A stretch of DNA of 36,823 nt. Origin: a virus. A model generated the notes under the pieces. It worked only from the letters and a program-made list of their open reading frames with translations. It did not search any database and was not told where the DNA came from. Both the position numbers and the translations under genes were made by a program. The stretch is from positions 1-36,823 of IMG/VR virus record IMGVR_UViG_3300045146_000185; one strand, written 5' to 3'. Shown here in pieces: positions 1 through 8,182 of this stretch (position 1 is its first letter; each line of letters starts with the position of its first letter).

Positions 1-1250
1 AGCTTTTCGAATGTGTCTTTTGACAATGAGTGAATAGCCATACCAGTTAGATAGTCATAAGAATCGTTCACTTTAATGACATGTTCTGTTACATCAAGTT
101 GGTCACTGATTTCCTGTTTAGTCTTTCTATTTACGATAATCGTATCGTCAAGTATACCCTTGATGAAGAAATATTTCGATTTCATCACTTGTAATTCTTC
201 TTTTAGCTTCATGATGATATACTCTCGTCGTTTTTCAGTATATTCAAGTTTTACAGTTATAAAATGATGCATAATCTGAATTGCCGATGTATATTCTTCG
301 ATACGGTTCTTTTCATTGATACATGTAAAGTTTTCAGTGACCGTTTTTACGAGTCCTAAAGTATTGAGCAATGTATCGTACTCAACCTCTTTCAATGTTT
401 TGCTGTCGATATCTACTTCGAATAGAAATTTATCGTCTACCGACAAATCTTTATATGAACGAATAGCTCGCCTATCTTCAAGCTCATCAAGAACTTGAAT
501 ATATTCGTTTAGCTCATATTGAACTGGAATTTCTGTAATACGAATCTTAGTCAACGAAACTTTTTCGAACTTACCTTTGATTTGCCATTGATTCAGCTTG
601 TCAGTACTCTGCACTTCTCCAGAGTACCCAACGAATGAAGGGAGGAGCAATTTGCTATCAGGATCTATAAGCTGAGCACCCGCTTTTTTACCATTGATGT
701 ATTTTGTGATATATTCGATGATATTCTTTGGGTCACGTTGAAGAATCTTCTGAGCAAATCCAGTTGCGATACCTTCCGAGCCGTTCACCAATAATAATGG
801 GATTGTAGGAACGAAGAATCTTGGCTCGATTACACTTCCCTCAAATATTTGAGGTATTAGGATTGGATTATCTTCTATTCTGAATAATTTGTCCAAATAC
901 GGTTCTTTGTTCGTAAAAATATAACGAGTGGCAGATGCACTATGGCTGAACCGTGTTCCAAAAATACCTTCCCGAATCAATAATGGGAGATTGTTAGAAC
1001 CAGCAAAGTCCTGCGCAAGATTCACGATTACCCCACCCAGTGCAGTTGGACCATGGAGGTATTCAGTTGTAGTAGCAGTGATACCTTGAAGAATCTCTAC
1101 TTTTGTGTCGGCTTTCACCTTTTGTTGAACTGTATGGATTACCTTCCTAGAAGCATTCTTCTGTCCATCGACCAATGAGCCGATAGCACGAAGGGTGCTA
1201 TAAGAAGCGAAATCTACCAGTTCAGTATCTAAAAATGTTGTTACTGTCAA
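1..1250 (-). CDS. 52: Type II DNA topoisomerase, GyrA/ParC-like subunit (T4 gp52-like), 3' end beyond window
   Basis: DNA breakage-reunion subunit of the phage topoisomerase, working with the ATPase subunit encoded just upstream. The 416 visible codons are most of the roughly 440 residues of T4 gp52, and the frame is still open at base 1. The N-terminus has the family's start (around residues 20-40, GSLVDGQKNASRKV) and the active-site segment SATRY, with Tyr110 as the expected DNA-linking tyrosine. The last visible segment (DYLTGMAIHSLSK) is also typical. The start is inferred to be TTG at 1250: an in-frame TGA lies at 1256-1254, no ATG is near, and AAAGGA sits 9 bases upstream. It begins 17 bases after the gp39 stop, so the two are co-transcribed. 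Confidence is high for function and moderate for the exact start. Confidence 0.88.
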   Translation of the reverse strand, partial: MTVTTFLDTELVDFASYSTLRAIGSLVDGQKNASRKVIHTVQQKVKADTKVEILQGITATTTEYLHGPTALGGVIVNLAQDFAGSNNLPLLIREGIFGTRFSHSASATRYIFTNKEPYLDKLFRIEDNPILIPQIFEGSVIEPRFFVPTIPLLLVNGSEGIATGFAQKILQRDPKNIIEYITKYINGKKAGAQLIDPDSKLLLPSFVGYSGEVQSTDKLNQWQIKGKFEKVSLTKIRITEIPVQYELNEYIQVLDELEDRRAIRSYKDLSVDDKFLFEVDIDSKTLKEVEYDTLLNTLGLVKTVTENFTCINEKNRIEEYTSAIQIMHHFITVKLEYTEKRREYIIMKLKEELQVMKSKYFFIKGILDDTIIVNRKTKQEISDQLDVTEHVIKVNDSYDYLTGMAIHSLSKDTFEK

Positions 1251-1267
1251 AATTCAAATCCTTTACG

Positions 1268-3097
1268 TTAGATCTTAATCAGATCAAATTCATTACATTT
1301 GATCATCTCTTTACGATAATCAGAATTTTCAGATTTGTACCAATTTAGCAATGTAGCTTCATCACGTTCTTTTTCATATTCTACTCTCTCAAGCATACGG
1401 TCAAGACCATCGATTGAAATAACGTGTTTCAAGTCTTCTGGCTTCCAAGATCCATACCCTTTATAGAATTTGATATCTTTGTCACCGAGCGAATCTATCT
1501 CACCGTAAGAGTAAACCCATTTAACTGGCTTCTTGTTTTTCATCTGTGAAGCAATCGGTGTTCTAAGAATGAAACATTTGTTATCTTCAAGTGCATCTGG
1601 TACATACTTATATATAAACGCCATTAGAAGTCCCATAATTGCACTACCATCCAAGTCAGCATCGGCACTGAGTAGGAAACGTTTGAATCCTTCACTCTTG
1701 ATGATTTTATACAACATAGAAAGTTCTTCATTGGCAGTGAACTTGCTTTGAGGAGCAACGATTGAATTCAATGGTTTACCCTTCAATTCGTAGTAAGCAA
1801 TACCGTTGCGTCCAAGTGATGGCATTAGACCATTCTTAGCCGATTGCCCTTCACAGATAACAAGCATGTCATTTTCGCCGACCGCTTTCGTATACTTTTC
1901 AGACTTGATTTTCTCTTTCCCTTTACCATCAAGAGCTTTCATTTCCGCTCTTCTTTTCAATTCTTCTTTGATACGATAAACTTCAGTAATCGGTTCAATG
2001 ATATTCTTATTCTTAAGAATTTTTTTACAGAATCCATCCCAATCTATTACCCCAAGATATGCATTAGTATCAGAAGTGCTGTTTGTTATTTTCTCTTTCG
2101 TTTGAGAATCAAATTTCAATTTCTTAAAATTTTTACCAACCATAACAATCAGAAGCTTGTTCTTGATATCTCCAGGTTTTATTGTCTTATATTTCTTTAC
2201 GAGAGCATCACGCAGACGAGACGTGATGTTGTATGAAATAATATCAATGTGCGTCCCACCAGAAGGTAGACGTAGACCGTTCATATAGCTGAACTGCTTG
2301 AAATCGTCTTCAGCGTTAGGGAATACTGCAAAGAAGTAATCATCAGTTTCAATCATCTCGTACGAATCGCTGAACAGCTTCAAGAATTCTTTTTTAGATT
2401 TGAATGAAACTTTCTTACCATTGAATTTGAATTCGATATCGGGATATGTCAATGACAAATTTTGTAGACGAGTTTTGATAAGGGATACATGCACTTCATC
2501 AATATCAGAAATACCGAAACACCCCAAATCTGGTTCAAATGTTACCTTAGTTCCTCTTCTTTTTGTATCACCTATTGTTTCTTTAAATGATTCTGCTCCA
2601 TTTATAGATACAATTTTATATGATAATACTCCGTCATCTGTTTCTCCGATAAACTTACTTGAGAATACAGCTGTTGCAAATGATCCAACACCATTTGTAC
2701 CAAGCTGTGCTTGATTATTATCGTCGTCGAAATTAGAACCGCTACGAGCATGAAGCCAGCATAGCTCACCGTAGTAATGACCATCTTCGTTTTTTTCTAC
2801 TGGAATACCCCTTCCATTATCTTGAACAATGACCCTGTTTTTTTCAATTGTAATAGATATTTTATCAGAGAATTTAAAATTAGTTTTTATCGCTTCATCA
2901 ATAGAATTATCGATAATTTCATTAATAATCTTAATAAGTCCAGGAACGTACTGCACTTCTTGTAATGTTATGCGACCATCATCAGTGAACATCCATTCAG
3001 CATATGTACCCATAGAAATTTGACCAATGTACATGGACGGGCGTCCTCTAACGTGGTCTCTTTCCGAAAGTTTTTTGATATTTTGTTTGTTTTGCAA
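1268..3097 (-). CDS. 39: Type II DNA topoisomerase, ATPase and TOPRIM subunit (T4 gp39/GyrB-like)
   Basis: ATP-hydrolysing subunit of the phage topoisomerase, 609 aa. The GHKL ATPase shows Glu60 and Asn64 (INEIIDNS), the DNGRGIP loop at 93-99 and LGTNGVGS at 132-139. The TOPRIM domain shows EGQSAKNG at 416-423 and DADLDGS at 479-485. Glu416 and the three Asp residues are kept, but the usual EGDSA has Gln418 in place of Asp. T4 splits this subunit into gp39 and gp60; here it is one chain. The start is TTG at 3097, with AAGGAG 11 bases upstream overlapping the end of the preceding small gene. The gene is followed directly by the gp52-like subunit. Confidence 0.93.
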   Translation of the reverse strand: MQNKQNIKKLSERDHVRGRPSMYIGQISMGTYAEWMFTDDGRITLQEVQYVPGLIKIINEIIDNSIDEAIKTNFKFSDKISITIEKNRVIVQDNGRGIPVEKNEDGHYYGELCWLHARSGSNFDDDNNQAQLGTNGVGSFATAVFSSKFIGETDDGVLSYKIVSINGAESFKETIGDTKRRGTKVTFEPDLGCFGISDIDEVHVSLIKTRLQNLSLTYPDIEFKFNGKKVSFKSKKEFLKLFSDSYEMIETDDYFFAVFPNAEDDFKQFSYMNGLRLPSGGTHIDIISYNITSRLRDALVKKYKTIKPGDIKNKLLIVMVGKNFKKLKFDSQTKEKITNSTSDTNAYLGVIDWDGFCKKILKNKNIIEPITEVYRIKEELKRRAEMKALDGKGKEKIKSEKYTKAVGENDMLVICEGQSAKNGLMPSLGRNGIAYYELKGKPLNSIVAPQSKFTANEELSMLYKIIKSEGFKRFLLSADADLDGSAIMGLLMAFIYKYVPDALEDNKCFILRTPIASQMKNKKPVKWVYSYGEIDSLGDKDIKFYKGYGSWKPEDLKHVISIDGLDRMLERVEYEKERDEATLLNWYKSENSDYRKEMIKCNEFDLIKI

Positions 3098-3115
3098 TTT
3101 GGAAAAGTCTCCTTC

Positions 3116-3355
3116 TTATTTGAGTTTCATTGCTCGTTTCATAGAGGGAGAAATGTACCCTTTAGAGCGTAAGATTGCGAGGGGGGACATACCATTTCCT
3201 TGCAATTCACAGTATTCTTCTACAGTAAAGTTCTTACATAGGAAAGTAATGAATGGTGCTCGATCTTGGGTGTTATATTTAAATCTGGCGATGAACATAC
3301 CGTTATATGTCAAGAATCCATTAGCGTAGAAAAAATTTGCTCTCTCGAATTTCAT
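3116..3355 (-). CDS. Hypothetical protein, 79 aa
   Basis: I do not recognise this protein. It is basic with several aromatic residues, has no membrane segment, and contains a segment FTVEEYCELQGNGMSPLAIL that looks like a short helical DNA- or RNA-binding unit, although that is a guess. It is the first gene of the topoisomerase transcript: a strong promoter lies 33 bases upstream and the TTG start of gp39 follows 18 bases after its stop. Its ribosome binding site AGAGG is inside a 7-bp hairpin that should be absent from transcripts started at its own promoter. Confidence 0.7.
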   Translation of the reverse strand: MKFERANFFYANGFLTYNGMFIARFKYNTQDRAPFITFLCKNFTVEEYCELQGNGMSPLAILRSKGYISPSMKRAMKLK

Positions 3356-3365
3356 GTTAGAAAAC

Positions 3366-3385
3366 CTCTATATTTTGGTATAGAG
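3366..3385 (-). promoter_or_regulatory. Hairpin covering the ribosome binding site of the 79-aa gene
   Basis: Perfect 7-bp inverted repeat (CTCTATA / TATAGAG) with a 6-base loop. The 3' arm contains most of the AGAGG ribosome binding site. The predicted transcription start of the promoter just upstream falls inside the 5' arm, so only read-through RNA can form the full stem. Confidence 0.55.
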
Positions 3386-3387
3386 AT

Positions 3388-3418
3388 ATTATAGCATGTA
3401 TATTCTTAAAGAAAGCTT
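3388..3418 (-). promoter_or_regulatory. Promoter of the topoisomerase operon (middle-type motif)
   Basis: On the minus strand: AAGCT (3418-3414), 4 bases, TTAAG (3409-3405), 11 bases, TATAAT (3393-3388). The same arrangement precedes UvsX, gp55, UvsY and others in this window. Confidence 0.75.
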
Positions 3419-3421
3419 CTA

Positions 3422-3925
3422 CTAAAGCGGTTTGATACTAATTCTGTTGAAGTCTTCAGCAGTTAGTGCTTTTTTGGTGAACTTCATATATTCACCATCA
3501 CGTGTAATTACTTGGATATTAAATGATCCTTTCTTAACCATGTTTTGATATGACTTGAGAGCGTTTGAAGAAAGGCTTACGTCACTCCACAATTCTTTTA
3601 CACCACTTCCGAAAATAGCATCGAACATCATTTTGTAGAATCCACCACTGATATTGCTGTTTGTATACGCAATTTTGAATGTATCAGACTTATCTGTCTT
3701 ACGAACTTCGATGAATCCCAAATAATCGAGAGTTGCATTGGTCAAATAGAACATGTCATCTTCGTGTAGATAGATAACATAATCGCCAATTTCAGCAATC
3801 TTTTTTGTATCTTTAAGTTTTGATTTAACAACCATCTTCCACTGAGGTTCAGCCGAATATTGTCCTTGTTCGGCACGCCCAGATATCTTTGCCATTTCTT
3901 CTATGAATTTTTTCTTAAATGTCAT
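3422..3925 (-). CDS. Predicted virion-internal protein with capsid-targeting-like N-terminus, 167 aa
   Basis: Function unknown. The first ten residues, MTFKKKFIEE, match the layout of T4 capsid-targeting sequences such as MKTYQEFIAE (aromatic at 7, Ile at 8, Glu at 10), which the gp21 prohead protease cuts after the Glu. I infer that it is packaged in the head and trimmed after Glu10. The rest is a mixed alpha/beta protein with aromatic-rich strands (residues 45-100) and no transmembrane segment. It is a single-gene unit preceded by a late-type promoter (CTTAAATA at 3964-3957) and AGGG near the ATG, which fits a structural or injected protein and not a replication protein. Confidence 0.72.
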   Translation of the reverse strand: MTFKKKFIEEMAKISGRAEQGQYSAEPQWKMVVKSKLKDTKKIAEIGDYVIYLHEDDMFYLTNATLDYLGFIEVRKTDKSDTFKIAYTNSNISGGFYKMMFDAIFGSGVKELWSDVSLSSNALKSYQNMVKKGSFNIQVITRDGEYMKFTKKALTAEDFNRISIKPL

Positions 3926-3956
3926 TTACTCGTTTCCCTATGTATTTTCATTTTAG

Positions 3957-3964
3957 TATTTAAG
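3957..3964 (-). promoter_or_regulatory. Late promoter-like element
   Basis: CTTAAATA on the minus strand, one base from the CTTTAAATA form seen at three other places in the window and close to the T4 late consensus TATAAATA. It lies 32 bases before the ATG of a protein with a capsid-targeting-like N-terminus. Confidence 0.5.
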
Positions 3965-3968
3965 GATT

Positions 3969-5324
3969 TCACTTGAATTTGTCAGCCCATTCAGCAATAC
4001 GTGAACGAACAGTTTTAGTCAATTCTATACCACCGATACGTACTTCATCATTATCAACGAGCAATCTGTTTTTAAGATATGTCAAAGCTGATGTATGTTT
4101 ATTTACGAACTTGTTATCGATTTGTCTATTTGATCCGATACAAATCAATTTACATCCTTCCACCAAACGAGTGAATTCTGTTTTGATTGATCCGACACCT
4201 TCATTTTGAATTTCGTCAATGATAACTACCGCATCACGGATATTTGTACCACGCAAGAATCCTTCGAACATAGTAGTAATTTGGTACTCTTTTACCAAAT
4301 CTACCATTTTATTTTCAAGTTCTTCTTTCGTGAACTTTTTCTTTTGACCGTATTTAGCATTGATAATTGCTTCCAAGTTAGAATACAATGGAGCCAAGTA
4401 AGGACTCAATTTATCTTCTTGAGTTCCAGGTAGGAATCCCATCTCTTCATTGTCAACGTTTACCGTTTTACGCATGTACACGATTTTATTGTACTTCGTA
4501 GGATTCTTGTCAATCAACTTCATTGCTGCACTTAACGCAATGAGAGTCTTTCCAGATCCAGCTGGAGAATCGCAAACGATTACGTCATAGTATGGTTCAG
4601 TTATCATACTAGAATAAATTTTTTGTTCAATGTTTTGAGGTTTGATATTTTGACGTTTCAATTCATCTTCATCGATTTCATAGAACGTTAGAGCAGAACG
4701 ATAATAGTAACGTCTGTTCCCGTCAGCAGTATACAAACACAATCCGAAAATTGTCTCTGATACATCCAATTCTGACATTTCAATAGTGCGTGGTAAAGAT
4801 TCAACTTCAATTTCAGTGTAAAACTTCATATCAGTTTCATTGTTTCTACCCATTGCTTCGGTTTTTATCCCCAAGCTAATCGCTCTCAGTCTACACATAA
4901 CATCGTTACTCAAGAAAATTGAGTCGATATCATAATGTTCTTTGACGAATTCTGCTACCTCTAAAATCTTACGGTCATTGACAATATGCTTGTCAGTGTT
5001 TTGAATAGTGTTCTTATAAGTGTTTAGAGTAATAACATCTACCGTAGTATCTTTTCCAGAATTGATATGCATGCGGGAAATCGTAGCAGTATTCGTTTGA
5101 ATGACTTCTAAGATATCAGCCTTCTCCAGTATTCTTCCAAAGTTTCTTGCTTGAAAGTTAATTTCATCGAAGCCAGCTTTCTTGGCATCGAGCTCATCCA
5201 TTACTGTTTCAGGAATAATAATCAAATTTGACGACTTTTGTGAAAGAACCTCTATCGAATCAGCATCATTCAAGATAATGTTCGTATCTAAAATGTAAGC
5301 TTTCTCGTAATTTATCTCTGTCAT
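3969..5324 (-). CDS. phoH: PhoH2-like protein (PIN ribonuclease domain plus PhoH ATPase)
   Basis: 451 aa with two domains. Residues 8-145 form a PIN domain with the acidic positions Asp13 (ILDTN), Glu44 (VMDEL), Asp117 and Asp141. Residues 245-451 are a PhoH ATPase with Walker A SPAGSGKT (253-260) and Walker B VVIIDEIQ (about 372-379). PIN-PhoH fusions are known as PhoH2 and, in bacteria, act as RNA helicase/ribonucleases; phoH genes of other kinds are common in marine phages. A role in RNA turnover during infection is inference. It is monocistronic, between the late 167-aa gene and ligase. A TATAAT lies 21 bases upstream, but the shared TTAAG element is missing. The ribosome binding site is weak (AGAAG). 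Confidence 0.9.
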   Translation of the reverse strand: MTEINYEKAYILDTNIILNDADSIEVLSQKSSNLIIIPETVMDELDAKKAGFDEINFQARNFGRILEKADILEVIQTNTATISRMHINSGKDTTVDVITLNTYKNTIQNTDKHIVNDRKILEVAEFVKEHYDIDSIFLSNDVMCRLRAISLGIKTEAMGRNNETDMKFYTEIEVESLPRTIEMSELDVSETIFGLCLYTADGNRRYYYRSALTFYEIDEDELKRQNIKPQNIEQKIYSSMITEPYYDVIVCDSPAGSGKTLIALSAAMKLIDKNPTKYNKIVYMRKTVNVDNEEMGFLPGTQEDKLSPYLAPLYSNLEAIINAKYGQKKKFTKEELENKMVDLVKEYQITTMFEGFLRGTNIRDAVVIIDEIQNEGVGSIKTEFTRLVEGCKLICIGSNRQIDNKFVNKHTSALTYLKNRLLVDNDEVRIGGIELTKTVRSRIAEWADKFK

Positions 5325-5344
5325 TTTTCTTCTTTTAACGATGA

Positions 5345-5350
5345 ATTATA
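5345..5350 (-). promoter_or_regulatory. Possible promoter -10 of phoH
   Basis: TATAAT on the minus strand, preceded by GC, 21 bases before the phoH ATG. The TTAAG and AAGCT boxes found at other promoters of this phage are absent, so it may belong to another class or be weak. Confidence 0.4.
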
Positions 5351-5382
5351 GCGAATTGAATTCAAATTTCCGCTGAAAAAAA

Positions 5383-6861
5383 CTAAATTTCCTTACAGAG
5401 ATATTTAAGAGATTGCATGGTTTGAAGACGCTCAAGTGAATCGGCTTCTGTTTTGTCGTAGCGAACCTCAACGAAGATTGGAAGGAACATGCTGTGCTCT
5501 TCACGACCTTCCGCTTGGATAAGTTCATTATACTCGATAGTCATGATCTTGTCGTTGTACTGGTTGAAATCGAATCCATCGATGACTTTCAATCCTTTTG
5601 AAATGTCATTTTTATCGATCATCTCAAGTCCACGTTGCTCACGAGAAAGACCAGACCCAACGTTAACCTTCAACATGCTACAAGACGTTTCCATATAGAA
5701 TCCACCGATACCATTTTCGAATTCAGTACCAACTTTACCACTGTACCATCCTCTACAGATAAGGTCAGCGTCAAGAACGGCTTTCAATTTAACCTGATCA
5801 GTACTAGTTCCATCTTTGAAAGTAGCAGACAAGTTTTTAAGGACGGCACCCTCTTTACCCTGAGCAATCATAACTTTAGCGTACGCAAGTGCTTCCACTT
5901 CATTTTCAACGATTTTGCTTGGTACAACATTGATGATATCGTTATTAATGGATTCTGCTAACTGAGTTGCTCTTTTGAAACGTTCAGCATATTGTTCAGT
6001 ACAAGCACCAGCATTCCAGTCTTCGAGAGGGACAACGTCCCATACATTGATGATTGTGCGACTGTCGATATCAGCGATTTCAGCAATGTACTTATTTACT
6101 TCTACTCTCAATTTAGAGAGTTGTGTAGCCGTTGTCGCCCTTTCAAGCTTTTCGTTGTAGTTGTCAAGAACGTCCATGTTCTTGATAAGCATGTTCAATT
6201 TACCGTTACCCCTTTTACGAACTTCTACACCAGTGTCATTTGTGATTAGCATTTCACCGATAAGAACAAATGATCCTGTCATACCTTCAAGTTCTTTAGC
6301 AATGTTGTTGACGAAGAAAGAAGAACCGTTACGAGTCAAGAACGATACCTTGCCGTTGTCGACGATTACGTTACAGAAGCTACCATCCTCTTTACGCTGA
6401 ACGATTGCTGGATATTTGATATTTTTGAGTTTTTCATCACCAGAACAACGCATATACGGTGTAGTTGGAATCAAGTCTTTCCATACTTTATTGACGGTTC
6501 TTTCGTTTACACCACATTTCAAGTCTTTCAAGATGATACGTTTCATTACCTCAGCGTCATCCTCTGTCATCTGGTTCAATGCTACCCTTACTGTTTCGAT
6601 TGCTTCATTACCAGTTACTACTCTGTCACGAAGTAGTGGAAGAAGACGATCAACTTCACCTTCAAGTGTAAACATACCATAGAAAGATTCAACATGTGGG
6701 AACGTTTTTTGTTTGATGTAGTATTGGAAACGTGGATTCAATGCGTTGTAGAAAACAGCCTTTAGAACTTCATTAGAAGAGTTTGCTTTAAGAATGGAGA
6801 GCTTTTCAGTGCTTTTAGGAGAGGAAGAGAGTTTGTTTAAAATCGAGAGAATATTAGACAT
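5383..6861 (-). CDS. 30: ATP-dependent DNA ligase (T4 gp30-like)
   Basis: 492 aa, close to the 487 of T4 DNA ligase. The nucleotidyltransferase motifs are present in order: motif I KEDG (in VQRKEDGSF, about 155-163), motif III FVLIGEM, motif IV GKEGAVLK and motif V VKLKAVLDADL. It seals nicks in replication and recombination. It stands alone after the capsid-like gene, with its own promoter (TTAAG-N11-TATAAT, 6909-6888). Its ribosome binding site GGAG is buried in a 9-bp hairpin that ends one base before the ATG. The predicted transcription start lies in the hairpin loop, so only locally started mRNA should be free of the stem. Confidence 0.95.
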   Translation of the reverse strand: MSNILSILNKLSSSPKSTEKLSILKANSSNEVLKAVFYNALNPRFQYYIKQKTFPHVESFYGMFTLEGEVDRLLPLLRDRVVTGNEAIETVRVALNQMTEDDAEVMKRIILKDLKCGVNERTVNKVWKDLIPTTPYMRCSGDEKLKNIKYPAIVQRKEDGSFCNVIVDNGKVSFLTRNGSSFFVNNIAKELEGMTGSFVLIGEMLITNDTGVEVRKRGNGKLNMLIKNMDVLDNYNEKLERATTATQLSKLRVEVNKYIAEIADIDSRTIINVWDVVPLEDWNAGACTEQYAERFKRATQLAESINNDIINVVPSKIVENEVEALAYAKVMIAQGKEGAVLKNLSATFKDGTSTDQVKLKAVLDADLICRGWYSGKVGTEFENGIGGFYMETSCSMLKVNVGSGLSREQRGLEMIDKNDISKGLKVIDGFDFNQYNDKIMTIEYNELIQAEGREEHSMFLPIFVEVRYDKTEADSLERLQTMQSLKYLCKEI

Positions 6862-6862
6862 G

Positions 6863-6889
6863 ATTACTCCAATTAAATTATGGAGTAAT
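6863..6889 (-). promoter_or_regulatory. Ribosome-binding-site hairpin of the ligase gene, nested with its promoter
   Basis: A 9-bp inverted repeat (arms 6889-6881 and 6871-6863) with a 9-base loop. The 3' arm contains GGAG and ends one base before the ATG. The 5' arm overlaps the -10 box, so RNA started about 7 bases downstream of it lacks that arm. Confidence 0.7.
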
Positions 6890-6918
6890 TATATCCTAGA
6901 CTATCTTAAAAAGAGGTA
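6888..6918 (-). promoter_or_regulatory. Promoter of the ligase gene (middle-type motif)
   Basis: TTAAG (6909-6905), 11 bases, TATAAT (6893-6888) on the minus strand. The upstream box is TACCT in place of AAGCT. The promoter overlaps the last codons of the capsid-like gene. Confidence 0.7.
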
Positions 6919-7772
6919 AACGCTGTAAAATCAACTGGAATTTTTGTAGCAAAATGTGAGTTAGCGTCACCAGTGCTTTCATCAAGTGGGGTGCGTACAA
7001 GACCGACTCTGTTGATAACAACGATGGCAGATTCATCTACTGAGTAATCTTCCACTAATTTTTCAGCACTGATGTATGGAGCAACAATCACAGAACTATC
7101 ACCCATAGAATACCCTTTATGTCCCACGAGTACATAATCAGTGGTTGCATTGATATCCATAAATACCATTGTTCTACCAATTCGACCAACAAAGTCACGA
7201 TTCTTTGTGTTATCAGATTCTTGGAAAGCAATCATCCCAGCAGTACTCAATAATGAAGCAACTTTATAACTAACAATTACAAATGGACGTGTTCCACGTT
7301 TCGTTGCTATAGCCATTTCATACACGGCAGTATTGATTTTAGAAAGAATTTTAGTCCCTTCAGTTTCTGCATCTGTATTAGCCAATGTCAATGTTGCTGT
7401 TGGGGTAGCCATTGCATTCAACATATCGATAACGTTACTATCGATTTGATCTTTTGCATCTTCAGAAACGTTTGCAAATAAGAAGTCTTTACCATTCTTT
7501 TTATATGTTGCAGTAAAATCTTGGAACCACTCGTGAGAAAATCTTGCAGCAACTTTGATTTCATCCACTGTGAAATCACGTTTCATTGTCACCCATTTAG
7601 TGCCATCTCTTTTAGAAGCATATACAGCACCAGATGGACTATAACATGGTTGTATGTCACAAATTTGTTCTGCAATTGTATCTTTGAAAATTCGTTGAAC
7701 TAGTGGTCCAACAAATGTGTCTGTGCCTGCTACGTCTGAAGATGTAAACAATTCATTCTCATTCTTTATCAT
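6906..7772 (-). CDS. Compact gp23-like major capsid protein homologue, 288 aa
   Basis: HK97-fold capsid protein of the T4 gp23/gp24 family, by its pattern. Near the N-terminus FVGPLVQRIFKDTIAEQIC followed by DIQPC corresponds to the gp23 segment with MVRRxFPxLIAxDIVGVQPM. Later RGTRPFVIVSYKVASLL and TTDYVLVGHKGYSMGDSSV match the gp23 C-terminal half (a VGYKG-like loop and a strand ending in APYI). It is far shorter than gp23 (521 aa) or gp24 (427 aa) and lacks both the prosequence and room for the insertion domain. It is the last gene of a late operon of head-targeted proteins, overlapping its neighbour by ATGA. It could be an accessory or vertex capsid protein, or a minor head component; whether a full-size gp23 exists elsewhere cannot be seen. 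Confidence 0.6.
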   Translation of the reverse strand: MIKNENELFTSSDVAGTDTFVGPLVQRIFKDTIAEQICDIQPCYSPSGAVYASKRDGTKWVTMKRDFTVDEIKVAARFSHEWFQDFTATYKKNGKDFLFANVSEDAKDQIDSNVIDMLNAMATPTATLTLANTDAETEGTKILSKINTAVYEMAIATKRGTRPFVIVSYKVASLLSTAGMIAFQESDNTKNRDFVGRIGRTMVFMDINATTDYVLVGHKGYSMGDSSVIVAPYISAEKLVEDYSVDESAIVVINRVGLVRTPLDESTGDANSHFATKIPVDFTAFTSF

Positions 7773-8182
7773 ATTAATTCCTTTTCAATTATTGGATAAT
7801 TAGCTTTAATTTCGGACTCAGAAATTGTATTAATACTATTTAAACCCAAGACTTGAGTAATAACAGATTCTGAAACAGTTTTTGGAGTACCTTCTCTGAA
7901 CAAATAGAGAGCTACGAGTGCAGCAGTTAATTGTGAGTGACCCGTGAAACTTGTAACAATTTTCTTAATGTTCCAAACCATGATTTCGAATCTGCGCCAT
8001 ATTGTATTGCGCTCATCGTCTGTTGCCGTTCTTAATAGAACACCATTTTCGTCAATGATTCCAGCGTCGCAAGCTTTCCATTTAGCAAACGGAAGTGCGA
8101 ATAGTTTCATTAGTTGATATGTAACAATCATATCAACCATTCCACCCTCATTAATCATATTCATTTTACTTTCTGTTATCAT
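7769..8182 (-). CDS. Hypothetical protein of the head-protein operon, 137 aa
   Basis: The central motif MKLFALPFAKWKACDAG followed by IIDENG and a helical stretch WRRFEIMVWNIKKIV resembles a family I remember from T4-like marine phages, of unknown function. A helical hydrophobic segment around residues 83-97 (TAALVALYLF) may be buried and not membrane-spanning. The N-terminus MITESKM carries an ITE tripeptide but not the full capsid-targeting layout. ATGA overlaps on both sides place it between the 94-aa gene and the capsid homologue. A structural role is inferred from context only. Confidence 0.6.
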   Translation of the reverse strand: MITESKMNMINEGGMVDMIVTYQLMKLFALPFAKWKACDAGIIDENGVLLRTATDDERNTIWRRFEIMVWNIKKIVTSFTGHSQLTAALVALYLFREGTPKTVSESVITQVLGLNSINTISESEIKANYPIIEKELI

